A DNA stretch of 64,000 bases, taken from positions 61,575-125,574 of the forward strand of contig CAIPFE010000040.1 of NCBI GenBank assembly GCA_903864275.1, read 5' to 3'. The position numbers were made by a program, and so were the translations under genes. This document shows, piece after piece, positions 35,447 to 44,242 of the stretch; within the stretch, counting starts at the first letter, position 1, and each line of letters starts with the position of its first letter. The DNA comes from an uncultured Mucilaginibacter sp. (GTDB taxonomy: Bacteria > Bacteroidota > Bacteroidia > Sphingobacteriales > Sphingobacteriaceae). Under the pieces are notes generated by a model, which saw only the letters and a list, made by a program, of their open reading frames with translations, made no database searches and had not been told where the DNA came from.

Positions 35447-37345
35447 ATGACCATTCATCAAATCCTCAAACAATACTGGAACCACGATGCCTTCCGCCCG
35501 ATGCAGGAGGAGATTATTACTTCCGTTTTATTGGGTCATGATACGCTGGCATTGCTGCCAACCGGGGGCGGTAAATCGGTTTGTTTCCAGGTGCCGGCAA
35601 TGGCAAAGGATGGTATTTGTATCGTTGTATCGCCGTTGATAGCCTTAATGAAAGACCAGGTGGAGAACCTTGTAGCAAAAGGCATCGAGGCGGTGTCCGT
35701 TGTGTCGGGCATGAGCAAAAGGGAAATTGATATGGCGCTGGATAACTGCATTTACAACCCGGTTAAATTTTTATATCTCTCGCCCGAGCGTTTAATGTCT
35801 GACCTGGTGCGTGAACGCATCAAATACATGCATGTGAATTTGATAGCGGTCGACGAAGCACATTGTATTTCGCAATGGGGCTATGATTTCCGGCCGCCCT
35901 ACCTGCATATTGCGGATTTGAGGGAACTGCACCCCGATGTACCAGTTCTGGCGCTTACCGCGACCGCCACTGCGGAGGTACGAGAGGATATTCAGCAAAA
36001 GTTAAGGTTTAAACAGCCTAACGTCTTTCAAAAAAGTTTCGAACGGAAAAGCATCAGCTACGTGGTGCAGAACGAAGAAAATAAGCTCCGCAAGCTGCTG
36101 GACATTGCCAAAGGCGTAAAAGGCAGCGGTATTGTTTATGTGCGCAGCCGTAAAGATGCGGCCGAAGTGGCAAAGTTTTATAATGATAATGGCGTTAAAG
36201 CCGACTATTACCATGCGGGTTTGGAAGCCGGTCTGCGTTCGCAAAAACAGGATAACTGGAAAAACAACCGCAACCGTATTATCGTGGCTACCAACGCTTT
36301 TGGTATGGGGATTGATAAGCCGGACGTCCGCTTTGTGATCCACAAAGACCCGCCTGAAAGCCTGGAAGCGTATTACCAGGAAGCGGGCAGGGGAGGACGC
36401 GATGAACAAAAAGCCTACGCTGTTTTACTTTGCAACCAGGCCGACCGGTATAAACAGGAAAAGAAATTCGAGTTGAGTTTTCCGTCAGTTGCCGAAATAA
36501 AACAGGTATATCATTATTTGGCCAATTATTACCAGCTTGCCTACGAAGCCGGCGAAGGGCTAAGCTTTGACCTTGACCTCGGCGATTTTTGCAGCCGCTT
36601 TAAACTGGATATTATAAAAACACTGAATGCCTTAAAATTTTTGGAGCAGGATGAATACCTCTCGTTTAATGAGAGCGTTTTTTTACCGTCCCGTTTCAGG
36701 TTCGAGGTACAGAATGAAGAGCTATACAATTTCCAGATACAAAACCCCGGCTGGGACCCTTTTATTAAAACCATCCTGCGTTCGTACGGCGGTTCATTTG
36801 AAAACTACGTGCGCTTAAGGGAGTTTGACCTGGCGCGCCGTACAAACATGAGCGTTCAGCAGGTGATCGAGGGCTTAAAACAACTACAGGAATATAAAAT
36901 TTTAAATTACCAGCAGCAAACTGATCACCCTCAGGTTACTTATCTGAAACCGCGACAGCAATCCAATGCCCTCTACATCAATAAGAAAGCCATTGACGAA
37001 CGCAAAGCGACCGCCCGAAAGAAAATAGAAGCTGTATTTGCATACGCTACCCATAAAAAATGCCGCAGCCAGATGCTGCTGGCCTATTTTGACGAACTTA
37101 ATGCCGATAAATGCGGCATCTGCGATGTATGCCTCGACGAGAAACGACAAAAGAATGCTTCTGAAATATTTGATGACATTACCCTCGAGGTTATACAGTT
37201 ATTGAGCACCGCTTCAATGGACCTCGGCTCCCTGGTCACTTCCACCAATATTGGTACCGAAAAGGAAAAAATTGAAACTATCCGTTTACTGCTGGATGCC
37301 GGGAAAATAAAATTTGCCGGGGAGAAGATTATCATTAGTGATTAG
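35447..37345 (+). CDS. recQ: ATP-dependent DNA helicase RecQ
   Basis: 3'-5' DNA helicase of recombination and repair. Helicase motif I is LLPTGGGKSVCFQVP, motif II is VDEAHCISQWGYDFRP (DEAH), and motif VI is YYQEAGRGGRDE. The RecQ-C zinc module shows Cys residues in CRSQML, KCGICDVC. The 632-residue protein ends shortly after a winged-helix region; a full HRDC domain is not evident. The start ATG is at 35447, directly behind ATCCGAAATC words, and the upstream region has no Shine-Dalgarno. It is divergent from the amidohydrolase gene, and its stop (TAG) sits inside a GATTAG word. Confidence 0.96.
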   Translation: MTIHQILKQYWNHDAFRPMQEEIITSVLLGHDTLALLPTGGGKSVCFQVPAMAKDGICIVVSPLIALMKDQVENLVAKGIEAVSVVSGMSKREIDMALDNCIYNPVKFLYLSPERLMSDLVRERIKYMHVNLIAVDEAHCISQWGYDFRPPYLHIADLRELHPDVPVLALTATATAEVREDIQQKLRFKQPNVFQKSFERKSISYVVQNEENKLRKLLDIAKGVKGSGIVYVRSRKDAAEVAKFYNDNGVKADYYHAGLEAGLRSQKQDNWKNNRNRIIVATNAFGMGIDKPDVRFVIHKDPPESLEAYYQEAGRGGRDEQKAYAVLLCNQADRYKQEKKFELSFPSVAEIKQVYHYLANYYQLAYEAGEGLSFDLDLGDFCSRFKLDIIKTLNALKFLEQDEYLSFNESVFLPSRFRFEVQNEELYNFQIQNPGWDPFIKTILRSYGGSFENYVRLREFDLARRTNMSVQQVIEGLKQLQEYKILNYQQQTDHPQVTYLKPRQQSNALYINKKAIDERKATARKKIEAVFAYATHKKCRSQMLLAYFDELNADKCGICDVCLDEKRQKNASEIFDDITLEVIQLLSTASMDLGSLVTSTNIGTEKEKIETIRLLLDAGKIKFAGEKIIISD

Positions 37346-37430
37346 AGGGCAGAGATTAGAGATTAGTTTTTGCGACAGACCATCAGATTTTTTCTAATCA
37401 CGAACCTCCTGGCTCTAATCACTAGCCTCC
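37335..37430. repeat. GATTAGAG / CTCTAATC word palindrome
   Basis: Left words at 37335-37366 (GTGATTAGAGGGCAGAGATTAG) include the recQ stop codon; right words at 37392-37430 (TCTAATCACGAACCTCC) are the complement. Other members lie at 1866-1890, 26931-26958 and 51366-51440. Confidence 0.75.
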
Positions 37431-37556
37431 CCAATATAATCCCTCAATTCAATATAAAGTCCTTCCTAACATTCCGAAATCGGCATTCAGCCTTCCGCAA
37501 GTTAGCCATCATTTATGTAAAAACAGAATTTTATTTGGTTTTTTTAAAAATGGAAA

Positions 37557-37579
37557 CTTAGTGTAATTATTACACTAAG
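37557..37579. promoter_or_regulatory. Operator-like palindrome upstream of DUF2807 gene 1
   Basis: Arms CTTAGTGTAAT (37557-37567) and ATTACACTAAG (37569-37579) flank a single T. The half-site TTAGTGTAA recurs at 37651-37659, directly overlapping the -35 part (GTAACG) of the ECF-like promoter. This is the pattern of a repressor site with an auxiliary half-site. Confidence 0.6.
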
Positions 37580-37655
37580 ATGAAAAATTTCGCCGATAAA
37601 ATGTGCACCTTTGCAGATGAAAAAAGGGCGTTCGTCTATTATATTAAAATTTAGT

Positions 37656-37683
37656 GTAACGTTTTAAAATTAATTTCGTCTTA
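37656..37683 (+). promoter_or_regulatory. ECF-sigma-like promoter of DUF2807 gene 1
   Basis: GTAACG (37656-37661), 15 nt, CGTCTTA (37677-37683). The same boxes and spacing precede the two other short DUF2807 genes. The ATG follows 57 nt downstream. Confidence 0.65.
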
Positions 37684-37740
37684 TGGTTGTATTTAAAAAA
37701 TAGAAAAATACAATTAATTGAAAATCAAAATATTAAAAAT

Positions 37741-38343
37741 ATGAAAACAAGAATATTTTCCATAATCACAATGTTTGTTGTTGTATTAGGAATTACAAAA
37801 ACAACTTATGCAGTCGCTGCAAATAACAATACAGTTACCATTTTGAACGATATCAGCACTATCAATAAGATTGAAGTACACGGTAATGTTGAGCTATTTA
37901 TCTCCGACGGATCAGCCGACCAGGTAAAAGTGTATAACAAATATTATTCTGAAAGTGCTTTGGTTCAGAGCAAAAGCGGCGTATTGCGCATCACTTCGTA
38001 CAATGCGGAAAAACTGGTAGTTTGGGTTACCGCTAACGACCTTCGTTCAATAGCTGCCTATGACAATGCAGTAGTAAGGTCATTCGGTGACATCTCAAAA
38101 ATTGAGTTTGCCGTTGAGTTACACAATAACGCTTCAGCTAAATTGAATTTTGAAGCTTACAGCGCAGATGTAACCGTTAACGACCAGGCTAAAGCTGATT
38201 TAAGCGGCGGCGCTACCGTATTCAGCTTAAACCGCGCAGTTGCTTCGAATGTTAACAACCACAATTTTACAGCTGTCAATTTCATCGAAAAAAAGAATAC
38301 TATCCCGGCAGAAACTAAAGATGATGACATGACCGGCATCTAA
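37741..38343 (+). CDS. Exported DUF2807 (GIN-domain) protein, copy 1
   Basis: A 200-residue exported protein. The start MKTRIFSIITMFVVVLGI opens a signal peptide with a likely cut near TYA. The mature part is a short GIN-domain (DUF2807) beta-helix: INKIEVHGNVELFISDGSADQVKVYNKYY, then LRITSYNAEKLVVWVTANDLRSIAAYDNAVVRSFG, with the regular 'FDNA..S' and 'SAKL..YSADV' rungs. The function of the family is unknown; members occur on the Bacteroidota cell surface or in the periplasm. Copies 2 and 3 (41728, 46318) are close paralogs. Its promoter is of ECF type and a strong terminator follows, so it forms a single-gene unit. Confidence 0.93.
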   Translation: MKTRIFSIITMFVVVLGITKTTYAVAANNNTVTILNDISTINKIEVHGNVELFISDGSADQVKVYNKYYSESALVQSKSGVLRITSYNAEKLVVWVTANDLRSIAAYDNAVVRSFGDISKIEFAVELHNNASAKLNFEAYSADVTVNDQAKADLSGGATVFSLNRAVASNVNNHNFTAVNFIEKKNTIPAETKDDDMTGI

Positions 38344-38377
38344 GTTAACTTTTGCAAAAGTTCAACATATAATCTGG

Positions 38378-38409
38378 AAAGCCACCTGTTAGTGCAGGTG
38401 GCTTTTTTT
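38378..38409 (+). terminator. Intrinsic terminator after DUF2807 gene 1
   Basis: AAAGCCACCTG (38378-38388) pairs with CAGGTGGCTTT across a 6-nt loop, with a T tract. A near-identical stem follows DUF2807 copy 2. Confidence 0.93.
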
Positions 38410-38416
38410 GTACCAG

Positions 38417-38537
38417 GATTAAAGGATTTCCGGGATGCCAGCGGTAGTCTGATAAACCTATGCTGAGTTTTTAAATACTTGTAACGCGTAATCCTGTTAA
38501 TCGCCAAAATCTGTTTAATCCCGGTCGATCCTGGTTT
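38417..38537. repeat. GGATTAAAGGATTTCCGGGATGCC words
   Basis: CCAGGATTAAAGGATTTCCGGG-type words (38417-38443) and complementary ATCCTGTTAATCG, ATCTGTTTAATCCCGG, ATCCTGG words (to 38537) form a fold-back in the 311-nt gap (38344-38654) before the START-domain gene. The same family forms the terminator at 61858-61932. Confidence 0.65.
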
Positions 38538-38654
38538 TATCTCTCTTTTGTCATGTTTACCGCAAATGACAAACCGCTGGCAAAATTAATTTTGATTACT
38601 TATATTTTTGACTAATTAGTTCAATAAGTCAGTTTGATAAAAAAGTCTACAGCT

Positions 38655-39326
38655 ATGTACAAGATGATGTTGATGTCCCTGCTCTTATTTTTAGTGCACG
38701 TTAATGTTTTCGGCCAGGGCGCCTGGAAACTAAATGTGGAAAAGGAAGGCATAAAAATTTATACCAGCAAAGTTCCTGATTCAAAAGTTAAAGCCATTAA
38801 AGTTGAATGTGAAGTAAAAGCGACCGAGTCGCAGCTGGTTGCACTGCTGATGGATGTGAATACCAGCGTCAATTGGGTTTACCATACCAAGTCAGCAGTT
38901 TTAATTAAACAGGTTTCGCCTTCAGAACTTTATTATTATTCGGAAGTGAGTTTACCCTGGCCGGCATCGAACAGGGATTTTGTAGCCCATTTAACAGTTT
39001 CCCAAAACCCGGCTACGAAAGTAGTGATGATCGATGGCCCCGCTGTGCCCGATATGATACCTGTGAAAAAGGGTATTGTGCGCATCAATAACTCCAGCGG
39101 AAAATGGACCATTACGCCTGAGGGATATGACCAGGTAAAAGTTGAATATACCATACACGTGGAACCGGGGGGCGATATACCATCGTGGATGGTGAACATG
39201 TTTGCCACAGAAGGGCCAATGGAGATATTTAAAAAGTTAAAATTGCAGCTGGAAAAGCCGGCGTACAAAAATGCTGTTGTTCCTTTTATTGAGAACAAGC
39301 AATATGTGGCCAGCGCTTCATTTTGA
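38655..39326 (+). CDS. Exported START-domain lipid-binding protein
   Basis: A 223-residue protein starting at MYKMMLMSLLLFLVHVNVFG, a signal peptide. The rest is one START domain (SRPBCC superfamily): WKLNVEKEGIKIYTSKV at the start, VNWVYHTKSAVLIKQ, SLPWPASNRDFVAHLTVSQ and the C-terminal helix MEIFKKLKLQLE. Such domains hold a hydrophobic ligand, probably a lipid. Its ORF starts seven codons earlier at a TTG codon, but ATG at 38655 gives a clean signal peptide. It converges with the erythromycin-esterase gene. Confidence 0.9.
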   Translation: MYKMMLMSLLLFLVHVNVFGQGAWKLNVEKEGIKIYTSKVPDSKVKAIKVECEVKATESQLVALLMDVNTSVNWVYHTKSAVLIKQVSPSELYYYSEVSLPWPASNRDFVAHLTVSQNPATKVVMIDGPAVPDMIPVKKGIVRINNSSGKWTITPEGYDQVKVEYTIHVEPGGDIPSWMVNMFATEGPMEIFKKLKLQLEKPAYKNAVVPFIENKQYVASASF

Positions 39327-39343
39327 GTTTAGGAATACACTTA

Positions 39344-40489
39344 TTACTTCAAATATTCCGGTGCTGATACACCATTTATCAAAATAACTGCATCGTAACT
39401 CTTTGATAAATTCAAATCCTGCCTGGTTTTGCCCCAATGGAACGTTGTAAGCTGCCGGTTAAAGCTGCTATCATTTGTTGCAATAAATGCCGTTTTAAAA
39501 CCTCTTGCGGATAATAAGCCTTCCAGCGAATTTTTTGGAGGTACTTTTACAGTTATGATGGTACGGTCGTTTAACGCTGTGGCGCCATTGACCATATAAA
39601 GGCCAACGCCGTACATTTGCGGGCCGAAGTGTTCGGCTAAGATCTTACCCATAAATTTGCTTCTATTGAGACTGTTTTTATCGATGTGCGTGTTATGTGC
39701 CCATACAATGATTTTTTCTTTTGGGTATGTGTTTTCAGCCAGCCATACCAGGTTTTTAACCATGCACAAGTCACGTTCATCGCCGTTGTTCAGACGTGCG
39801 TAATAATTGATATTAATACTCACAATATGCTTCATCCATTCCTGCAGTGGAGAAAGACTTATTTTATCCAGCTTCGAAAGTAGCCCCGCATAAGCGTTTG
39901 AAATGCTGTCAGTTAATCGCTTGCTGTTCTGTCCGTTTTTAAATGCCTCCGAAATCCTATTTTCAAGGCCGATCAAATCGTTTTTTATATCCGGGTAATT
40001 GCTGAATGCATTAGCATATATAAGATCAGGGTATTTAGAAGGTATAAACTGCGGGTCGATACCGCCGAATGAAAGCTCGTTTTCCTTCATATAATCAAAA
40101 AGCTGCAGTACTGTTTTAGTGTGCCAGATGTTTTGAATAGAATTCCGGATCAGCTCGCCGGCCGAAGCAGTATCCCTGGCTAAATTAAAATAAGTTCCGG
40201 CTGTCATCGGGCTTTCAAACAGCACAACGTTGAACCCCAGCTTTTTATGAAGGTATTTGATTAGCTGTAGTTTGGTCCGGCTATATTCCTCAGTGCCATG
40301 ACTACTCTCACCGAGAAATACGATTCTTTTATTTGCCAGTAATGTATCCAAAAACGATAAACCTTTAAAGTCCCTGGTATCAGCCTCAATTTCTTTCGTG
40401 TTGGTCAATATATATTGCTGCAAGGCTTCATTCTGCGCAAATAATAATGTGGATAAAAGAACAAGGCAGCACTTTAAATAAAACCGCAT
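39344..40489 (-). CDS. Erythromycin esterase-like hydrolase, exported
   Basis: A 381-residue protein of the erythromycin esterase family (EreA/EreB-like). A signal peptide (MRFYLKCCLVLLSTLLFAQN) precedes the domain. The conserved pattern is RIVFLGESSHGTEEY near residue 55, LGFNVVLFESPMTAG, WHTKTVLQLFDYMKEN, then KIIVWAHNTHIDKNS near 260. These supply the Glu and His residues implicated in the family. Homologs often do not act on macrolides, so 'family' is a safer name than resistance gene. Its promoter region and the divergent AAA ATPase gene are about 130 nt apart. Confidence 0.9.
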   Translation of the reverse strand: MRFYLKCCLVLLSTLLFAQNEALQQYILTNTKEIEADTRDFKGLSFLDTLLANKRIVFLGESSHGTEEYSRTKLQLIKYLHKKLGFNVVLFESPMTAGTYFNLARDTASAGELIRNSIQNIWHTKTVLQLFDYMKENELSFGGIDPQFIPSKYPDLIYANAFSNYPDIKNDLIGLENRISEAFKNGQNSKRLTDSISNAYAGLLSKLDKISLSPLQEWMKHIVSININYYARLNNGDERDLCMVKNLVWLAENTYPKEKIIVWAHNTHIDKNSLNRSKFMGKILAEHFGPQMYGVGLYMVNGATALNDRTIITVKVPPKNSLEGLLSARGFKTAFIATNDSSFNRQLTTFHWGKTRQDLNLSKSYDAVILINGVSAPEYLK

Positions 40490-40623
40490 AATTAAATATT
40501 TCAGCGAAATGTTTAAAAGTAAGAATTTTTGCCGACTACAGTCATTTCGCTACATGGCACAATACCCGTTCCGAAAATCAGATAAGAATCGTAAGTTTGT
40601 TTTGAAGCAACAAGCAATAGCAT

Positions 40624-41358
40624 ATGCCATTTTTATCCCGCATATCGGTCCCGCCACAGCGGGATGGCAGTTACCTGCAGCATATTCCCAGTCTTAGCAA
40701 GGGCTTGCAACTTAAACTAAAGAATAATGTAACATTTTTTGTTGGTGAGAACGGATCAGGGAAGTCAACCTTGCTGGAGGGTATTGCAGAGCAGTGCGGA
40801 TTCAGCCTGAGGGGCGGCAACCGCAACCATAATTTGAACACCGGGCACCGCTTTGAAGGCTATGAATCGCCACTGGCGCAGCAAGTGCAGCTGGGCTGGA
40901 CACCGCGCAGGATCACCGATGGGTTTTTTATGCGGGCTGAAAGCTTTTTTAGTTTTGCGTCCTACATAGATGAATTGGCTACGGACGATAACCGTATTCT
41001 CAAAGCTTATGGCGGCCGGTCATTACATGAGCAGTCGCACGGCGAATCGTTCCTCAACTTATTCAATAACCAGTTCGAATCAGGTATCTACCTGTTGGAT
41101 GAGCCCGAAGCGGCCCTGTCGCCGGCGAGGATACTGGCTTTTATGTCGGTATTGCACCGGCTTGATAAAAGCGGCTGTGCCCAATTCCTGATCGCCACGC
41201 ACTCGCCGATGCTTATTTGCTACCCTGGGGCTACTATTTACCAATTTGATGAAGACGGCGTGCGCGAAACCAATTATGAGGATACCGAGCATTTTTATCT
41301 CACCAAATCGTTTTTGGATAACCCGGCGTTGTATTTGAGGCATTTGATGGAGGGGTAG
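40624..41358 (+). CDS. AAA-type ATPase (ABC-like), stand-alone
   Basis: A 244-residue stand-alone ABC-like ATPase. Walker A is FFVGENGSGKSTLLEGI near 38-54, the signature-like patch is EQSHGESFLNLF, Walker B is IYLLDEPEAALSP, and the switch His lies in LIATHSPML. This order is that of the widespread small 'AAA family ATPase' (RecF/SMC-like head without coiled coil). It starts with PFLSRISVPPQ. It has no adjacent nuclease or toxin gene, so I do not call a defence system. Function unknown, probably DNA- or RNA-related. Confidence 0.92.
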   Translation: MPFLSRISVPPQRDGSYLQHIPSLSKGLQLKLKNNVTFFVGENGSGKSTLLEGIAEQCGFSLRGGNRNHNLNTGHRFEGYESPLAQQVQLGWTPRRITDGFFMRAESFFSFASYIDELATDDNRILKAYGGRSLHEQSHGESFLNLFNNQFESGIYLLDEPEAALSPARILAFMSVLHRLDKSGCAQFLIATHSPMLICYPGATIYQFDEDGVRETNYEDTEHFYLTKSFLDNPALYLRHLMEG

Positions 41359-41373
41359 ACGGTCATAGCCCAT

Positions 41374-41457
41374 TCTAAACGGCGAAGCTCTCATTCACAC
41401 AATTAAAAAACAAATAATAATGTGAATAGTCTCCCCCGGTAGGGGAGACTTGGGCTG
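41374..41457. repeat. CCCC-hairpin dispersed element, copy A
   Basis: Element with TCTAAAC at 41374, a stem ATTCACA/TGTGAAT (41393-41399 and 41421-41427), then a 9-bp stem AGTCTCCCC/GGGGAGACT (41428-41436, 41442-41450). A second copy with a compensatory change lies at 49009-49097. Confidence 0.7.
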
Positions 41458-41540
41458 CATCGGGTTATTTTCTATTTTCGAACTCTCCCTCGCCTGTCCG
41501 GGCGTGTCGGCGGAAACCCCGGCTTGTGGAAGATCAATCA

Positions 41541-41572
41541 TCTATGATCCATGAACCATCAACCATGAACTA
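41541..41572. repeat. CCATGAACC words
   Basis: TATGATCCATGAACCATC and AACCATGAAC words of the GTTCATGG family, here as a right arm only, in the 369-nt gap (41359-41727) before DUF2807 copy 2. Confidence 0.6.
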
Positions 41573-41645
41573 AATATTTTCACCGACCCCACCCGCGCAT
41601 TCACCGACAAAAGCCCCTCACACACCTAATACAGCCCTTTTTGCT

Positions 41646-41673
41646 GTAACGTTTGTAAATTATAGTGGTCTTA
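41646..41673 (+). promoter_or_regulatory. ECF-sigma-like promoter of DUF2807 copy 2
   Basis: GTAACG (41646-41651), 15 nt, GGTCTTA (41667-41673). About 150 nt upstream of the ATG are highly similar to the region before copy 3, so the duplicated segment includes the promoter. Confidence 0.65.
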
Positions 41674-41727
41674 TTGGTGTATTTAAAAACAAAGAAAAAT
41701 TAAAAGAACCATCAAACAATAAAGATC

Positions 41728-42345
41728 ATGAAAACTCAAATAGCAACAATATTCGCAGCACTTGTATTAAGTACCGGGATAGCAAAAACAACTTACGCAG
41801 CAGCACCTGCAAAAAATGCAACATATACTGTTTTAACAGATATAAGCGCCATCAACAAAATTGAAGTACGCGGAAATGTCCAGGTATATATTTCCGACGG
41901 TGCCACCGACCAGGTAAAGGTTTACAATAAATACTATGGCGAAAGCGCCCTGGTACAAAGCAAAAATGGTGTATTGCGCATCGCATCATACAAAGCCGAA
42001 AAATTAGTGGTTTGGGTAACCGCTGCCGACCTTCGTTCAGTTTCAGCTTTTGACAACGCCGAAGTACAATCATTCGGTGATGTTTCAAAAATTGAATTCA
42101 ATGTGGACCTGCACGATAGCGCATCAGCTAAATTAAATTTAGATGCCTACAGCGCCAATGTAACAGTAGCCGACCAGGCTAAAGCAAACTTAAGCGGTAC
42201 CGTAACTAAATATGGTTTCAACTACAGCCACACCGAAAATATTAACGCTGCAAATTTCGAAGCCGCCGAGACTTCAAATACACAAAAAACTACAGCCACA
42301 GTAATCAAGGCTAATACAGATGACCTGGCTGATTTGATTGATTAA
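41728..42345 (+). CDS. Exported DUF2807 (GIN-domain) protein, copy 2
   Basis: A 205-residue exported protein, nearly identical in plan to copies 1 and 3. Signal MKTQIATIFAALVLSTGIAK, cut near TYA; the mature part opens APAKNATYTVLTDIS. The body repeats the GIN/DUF2807 rungs INKIEVRGNVQVYISDGATDQVKVYNKYY, LRSVSAFDNAEVQSFG, SASAKLNLDAYSANVTVADQAKANL. It ends in DDLADLID. Copy 3 shares this sequence almost throughout, including the promoter region. The hairpin terminator after it matches that of copy 1. The paralogs look like an expanded family of envelope beta-helix proteins. Confidence 0.93.
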   Translation: MKTQIATIFAALVLSTGIAKTTYAAAPAKNATYTVLTDISAINKIEVRGNVQVYISDGATDQVKVYNKYYGESALVQSKNGVLRIASYKAEKLVVWVTAADLRSVSAFDNAEVQSFGDVSKIEFNVDLHDSASAKLNLDAYSANVTVADQAKANLSGTVTKYGFNYSHTENINAANFEAAETSNTQKTTATVIKANTDDLADLID

Positions 42346-42371
42346 GTTTGATAGGTTGAATAAGTTGATTG
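42336..42371. repeat. GTTGATTAAG words at copy 2 stop
   Basis: ATTGATTAAGTTTGATAGG and TAAGTTGATTG words overlap the final codons and stop of DUF2807 copy 2; the same words follow copy 3 (46940-47045). Confidence 0.65.
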
Positions 42372-42393
42372 AAATAGCCATTAGGTCAACTGG

Positions 42394-42424
42394 AAAAAAG
42401 CCACCCGTATTGGGTGGCTTTTTC
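42394..42424 (+). terminator. Intrinsic terminator after DUF2807 copy 2
   Basis: AAAAAGCCACCC (42395-42405) pairs with GGGTGGCTTTTT across a 5-nt loop; T tract follows. The stem shares GCCACC/GGTGGC with the terminator of copy 1. Confidence 0.93.
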
Positions 42425-42497
42425 TGTTAGGGCGAATAGCATTCGCCACTGTATTTCAATGTTCTTTTCTATTGGGGGTGAATGCAATTCGCCCTTT

Positions 42498-44132
42498 CTA
42501 ATCAAGCCCTTTGGATTTCAAATACCTTAAAGCTTCTTCCATAGCAACATCTTCATCCTTTATAACATTTTCCACCGTCTTTTTTACCTCTATATCTATT
42601 CTTACCCCGCGTTGCTGCGTAGGCGTTTTATCCGGGTAATAAATCCCGTAGCCCGAATGCGAGATAGACATGCCGCCTCCCATTGGAAAATAGGAATCCG
42701 CGCCGTCCAGGCCATCGGTTTGGCTGCCGATGGTAACTGCATGAGGAATAATTTGCAGCGTCATTACCGTATACTCGCCCTGGCTTTGGCAGCGCTCATC
42801 GGCCAGTATGATAACCGTTCCGCTGTACGGCTGCGGGTTAACGCCACCCATTTTGGGTGACAGTACCCATTTAAAATAACCGGGCTCGTCGGGCATTATT
42901 TTCGTGTCATAATTAATTGGCGTTGGTCCGGGCAGAAACATGTCGAATATATTGTAAAAAGCATCGTTGTCCATATAGCTGCGCGCATCGAATATTATGG
43001 CCTTTTTGGTCCGCATCAGGGCTTTTATCGTATCCACATTTTTACCCCAGTTTTGGTCGGTGTACACCCTGATGATAGATTTACCGATCATCTCGTACCC
43101 TTTATCGTTTGCAGTGTAGTTATTGATGTATTGCCAATTTCGCTGCGTAATAAGCATATTGCTTACCCGGATAGTAAACGTTTTGGCGCCCCTTTTAATG
43201 GTGACTTGTTGTGCCGTATCGGGCGTTGAAAGCAACAGTTGCTCAAGGTGCCTGTTCAACGATGGCAGGTTTGATGAAGTTGTATATTGCTTGAAACGCG
43301 CCATCCGTTTAGCAATAGGCTCGTTATTTATCGCAACCAGCAGGTCGCCCTGTCTGATACCCCCGCCACCATTCGTGTGCGTGATAACGACTGTATCATG
43401 CAGCACGGTGATGTAAAACGGAAGCCAATACTTACCCCATATATCATCACGACCCCATAGTTGCGCATGGCCGTCATGCAGCTCCACCGCCAGCTGAAGC
43501 AATATTTTATGGTAAGCGGTCGTGTCTTTTACCAGCTGCACTTTCGGGATAAAACGGGTCAAAACTCTGTTCCAGTTTTCAGCCGTGATAAACTTGTATG
43601 GGTCATAATAATTAATAGCATTCCAAAACCGGGCTAAAAAAAGCAGCCGGTATTCAGCGGTGGGCCATATCATTTGTTCGTAGGTATTTTCCCCGCTGTA
43701 GTCGGTTTGATTGATGGATTTCACAAAGCGATTATTGCCGCGGTTGCGATGTGTAAAGATGTACAGCAGTCTGCTTTTGTTAGATTGGCTCAACAACGTG
43801 GAATGCTCCAGCCAGCCGAGGTCATGGTTTGTAGTAAAAATGTCGCCGGTCGGGGGCGCCACCTCCATGTTTTTGTCCTGGCCTGCCGCGGCGATCAACT
43901 CAGCCATTTCGGCATTTAAGCCCTTGCTATTTTTTGCAACAATAATTTTATCGATATGGGCAACAAACACCGAGTCCCAATTAATGGTGCCGCCGGCGAC
44001 GTTGGGGTGATGGTATTTTAAAAATCCCCATACTTTGATAAAAACTTCGATATTCTGGTTTTTCGGCTTGGCGAAACCATCAGCGCTTATCAGGATAAAT
44101 AAACTTAAAAAAAGGAGCTTTAAATATTTCAT
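42498..44132 (-). CDS. Exported S41 family peptidase
   Basis: A 544-residue exported peptidase of family S41 (C-terminal processing/tricorn-like). The start is MKYLKLLFLSLFILISADGFA, a signal peptide; 43 in-frame codons upstream overlap the divergent promoter region and are rejected. A PDZ-like segment has GGGIRQGDLLVAINNEP. The nucleophile Ser is in ADERCQSQGEYTVM. The Lys seen 20-30 residues later in classic CtpA enzymes is not obvious (VTIGSQTDGLDGADS), which is also true of tricorn-like members. It is divergent from the LytS-type kinase gene, with a short shared promoter gap. Confidence 0.9.
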   Translation of the reverse strand: MKYLKLLFLSLFILISADGFAKPKNQNIEVFIKVWGFLKYHHPNVAGGTINWDSVFVAHIDKIIVAKNSKGLNAEMAELIAAAGQDKNMEVAPPTGDIFTTNHDLGWLEHSTLLSQSNKSRLLYIFTHRNRGNNRFVKSINQTDYSGENTYEQMIWPTAEYRLLFLARFWNAINYYDPYKFITAENWNRVLTRFIPKVQLVKDTTAYHKILLQLAVELHDGHAQLWGRDDIWGKYWLPFYITVLHDTVVITHTNGGGGIRQGDLLVAINNEPIAKRMARFKQYTTSSNLPSLNRHLEQLLLSTPDTAQQVTIKRGAKTFTIRVSNMLITQRNWQYINNYTANDKGYEMIGKSIIRVYTDQNWGKNVDTIKALMRTKKAIIFDARSYMDNDAFYNIFDMFLPGPTPINYDTKIMPDEPGYFKWVLSPKMGGVNPQPYSGTVIILADERCQSQGEYTVMTLQIIPHAVTIGSQTDGLDGADSYFPMGGGMSISHSGYGIYYPDKTPTQQRGVRIDIEVKKTVENVIKDEDVAMEEALRYLKSKGLD

Positions 44133-44242
44133 TGTGTAAAAATTTAGAGTGAACAGATAGCAAAACTCTATCGCTACATTACAAATCTGCACCTTCATGC
44201 CCGCAACAATAAATTTATTAGTTGAACATCTCCGATAATTCG

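Larger units (their letters stand above)
37346..37740. other. 395-nt spacer before the first DUF2807 gene
   Basis: It holds the word repeat above (to 37430), an 11-bp-arm palindrome (37557-37579), a weak -7-like box CACCTTTG (37606-37613), an ECF-like promoter (37656-37683) and a 24-codon open frame (37580-37654) that I do not call. No other gene is visible. Confidence 0.6.

Noticed and set aside
35249..35485. 79-codon N-terminal extension of the amidohydrolase
   Set aside because: The extension lacks family similarity, overlaps the recQ start region, and the signal peptide starts at 35248.
37580..37654. 24-codon open frame MKNFADKMCTFADEKRAFVY...
   Set aside because: Very short, lies between the palindrome and the promoter; no support beyond an ATG and a stop.
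39344..40489. Macrolide resistance gene
   Set aside because: Family membership alone does not show macrolide hydrolysis; most homologs in Bacteroidota have unknown substrates.
40624..41358. AAA ATPase as part of a defence system
   Set aside because: No nuclease, toxin or helicase gene adjoins it; the family is widely present as a stand-alone gene.
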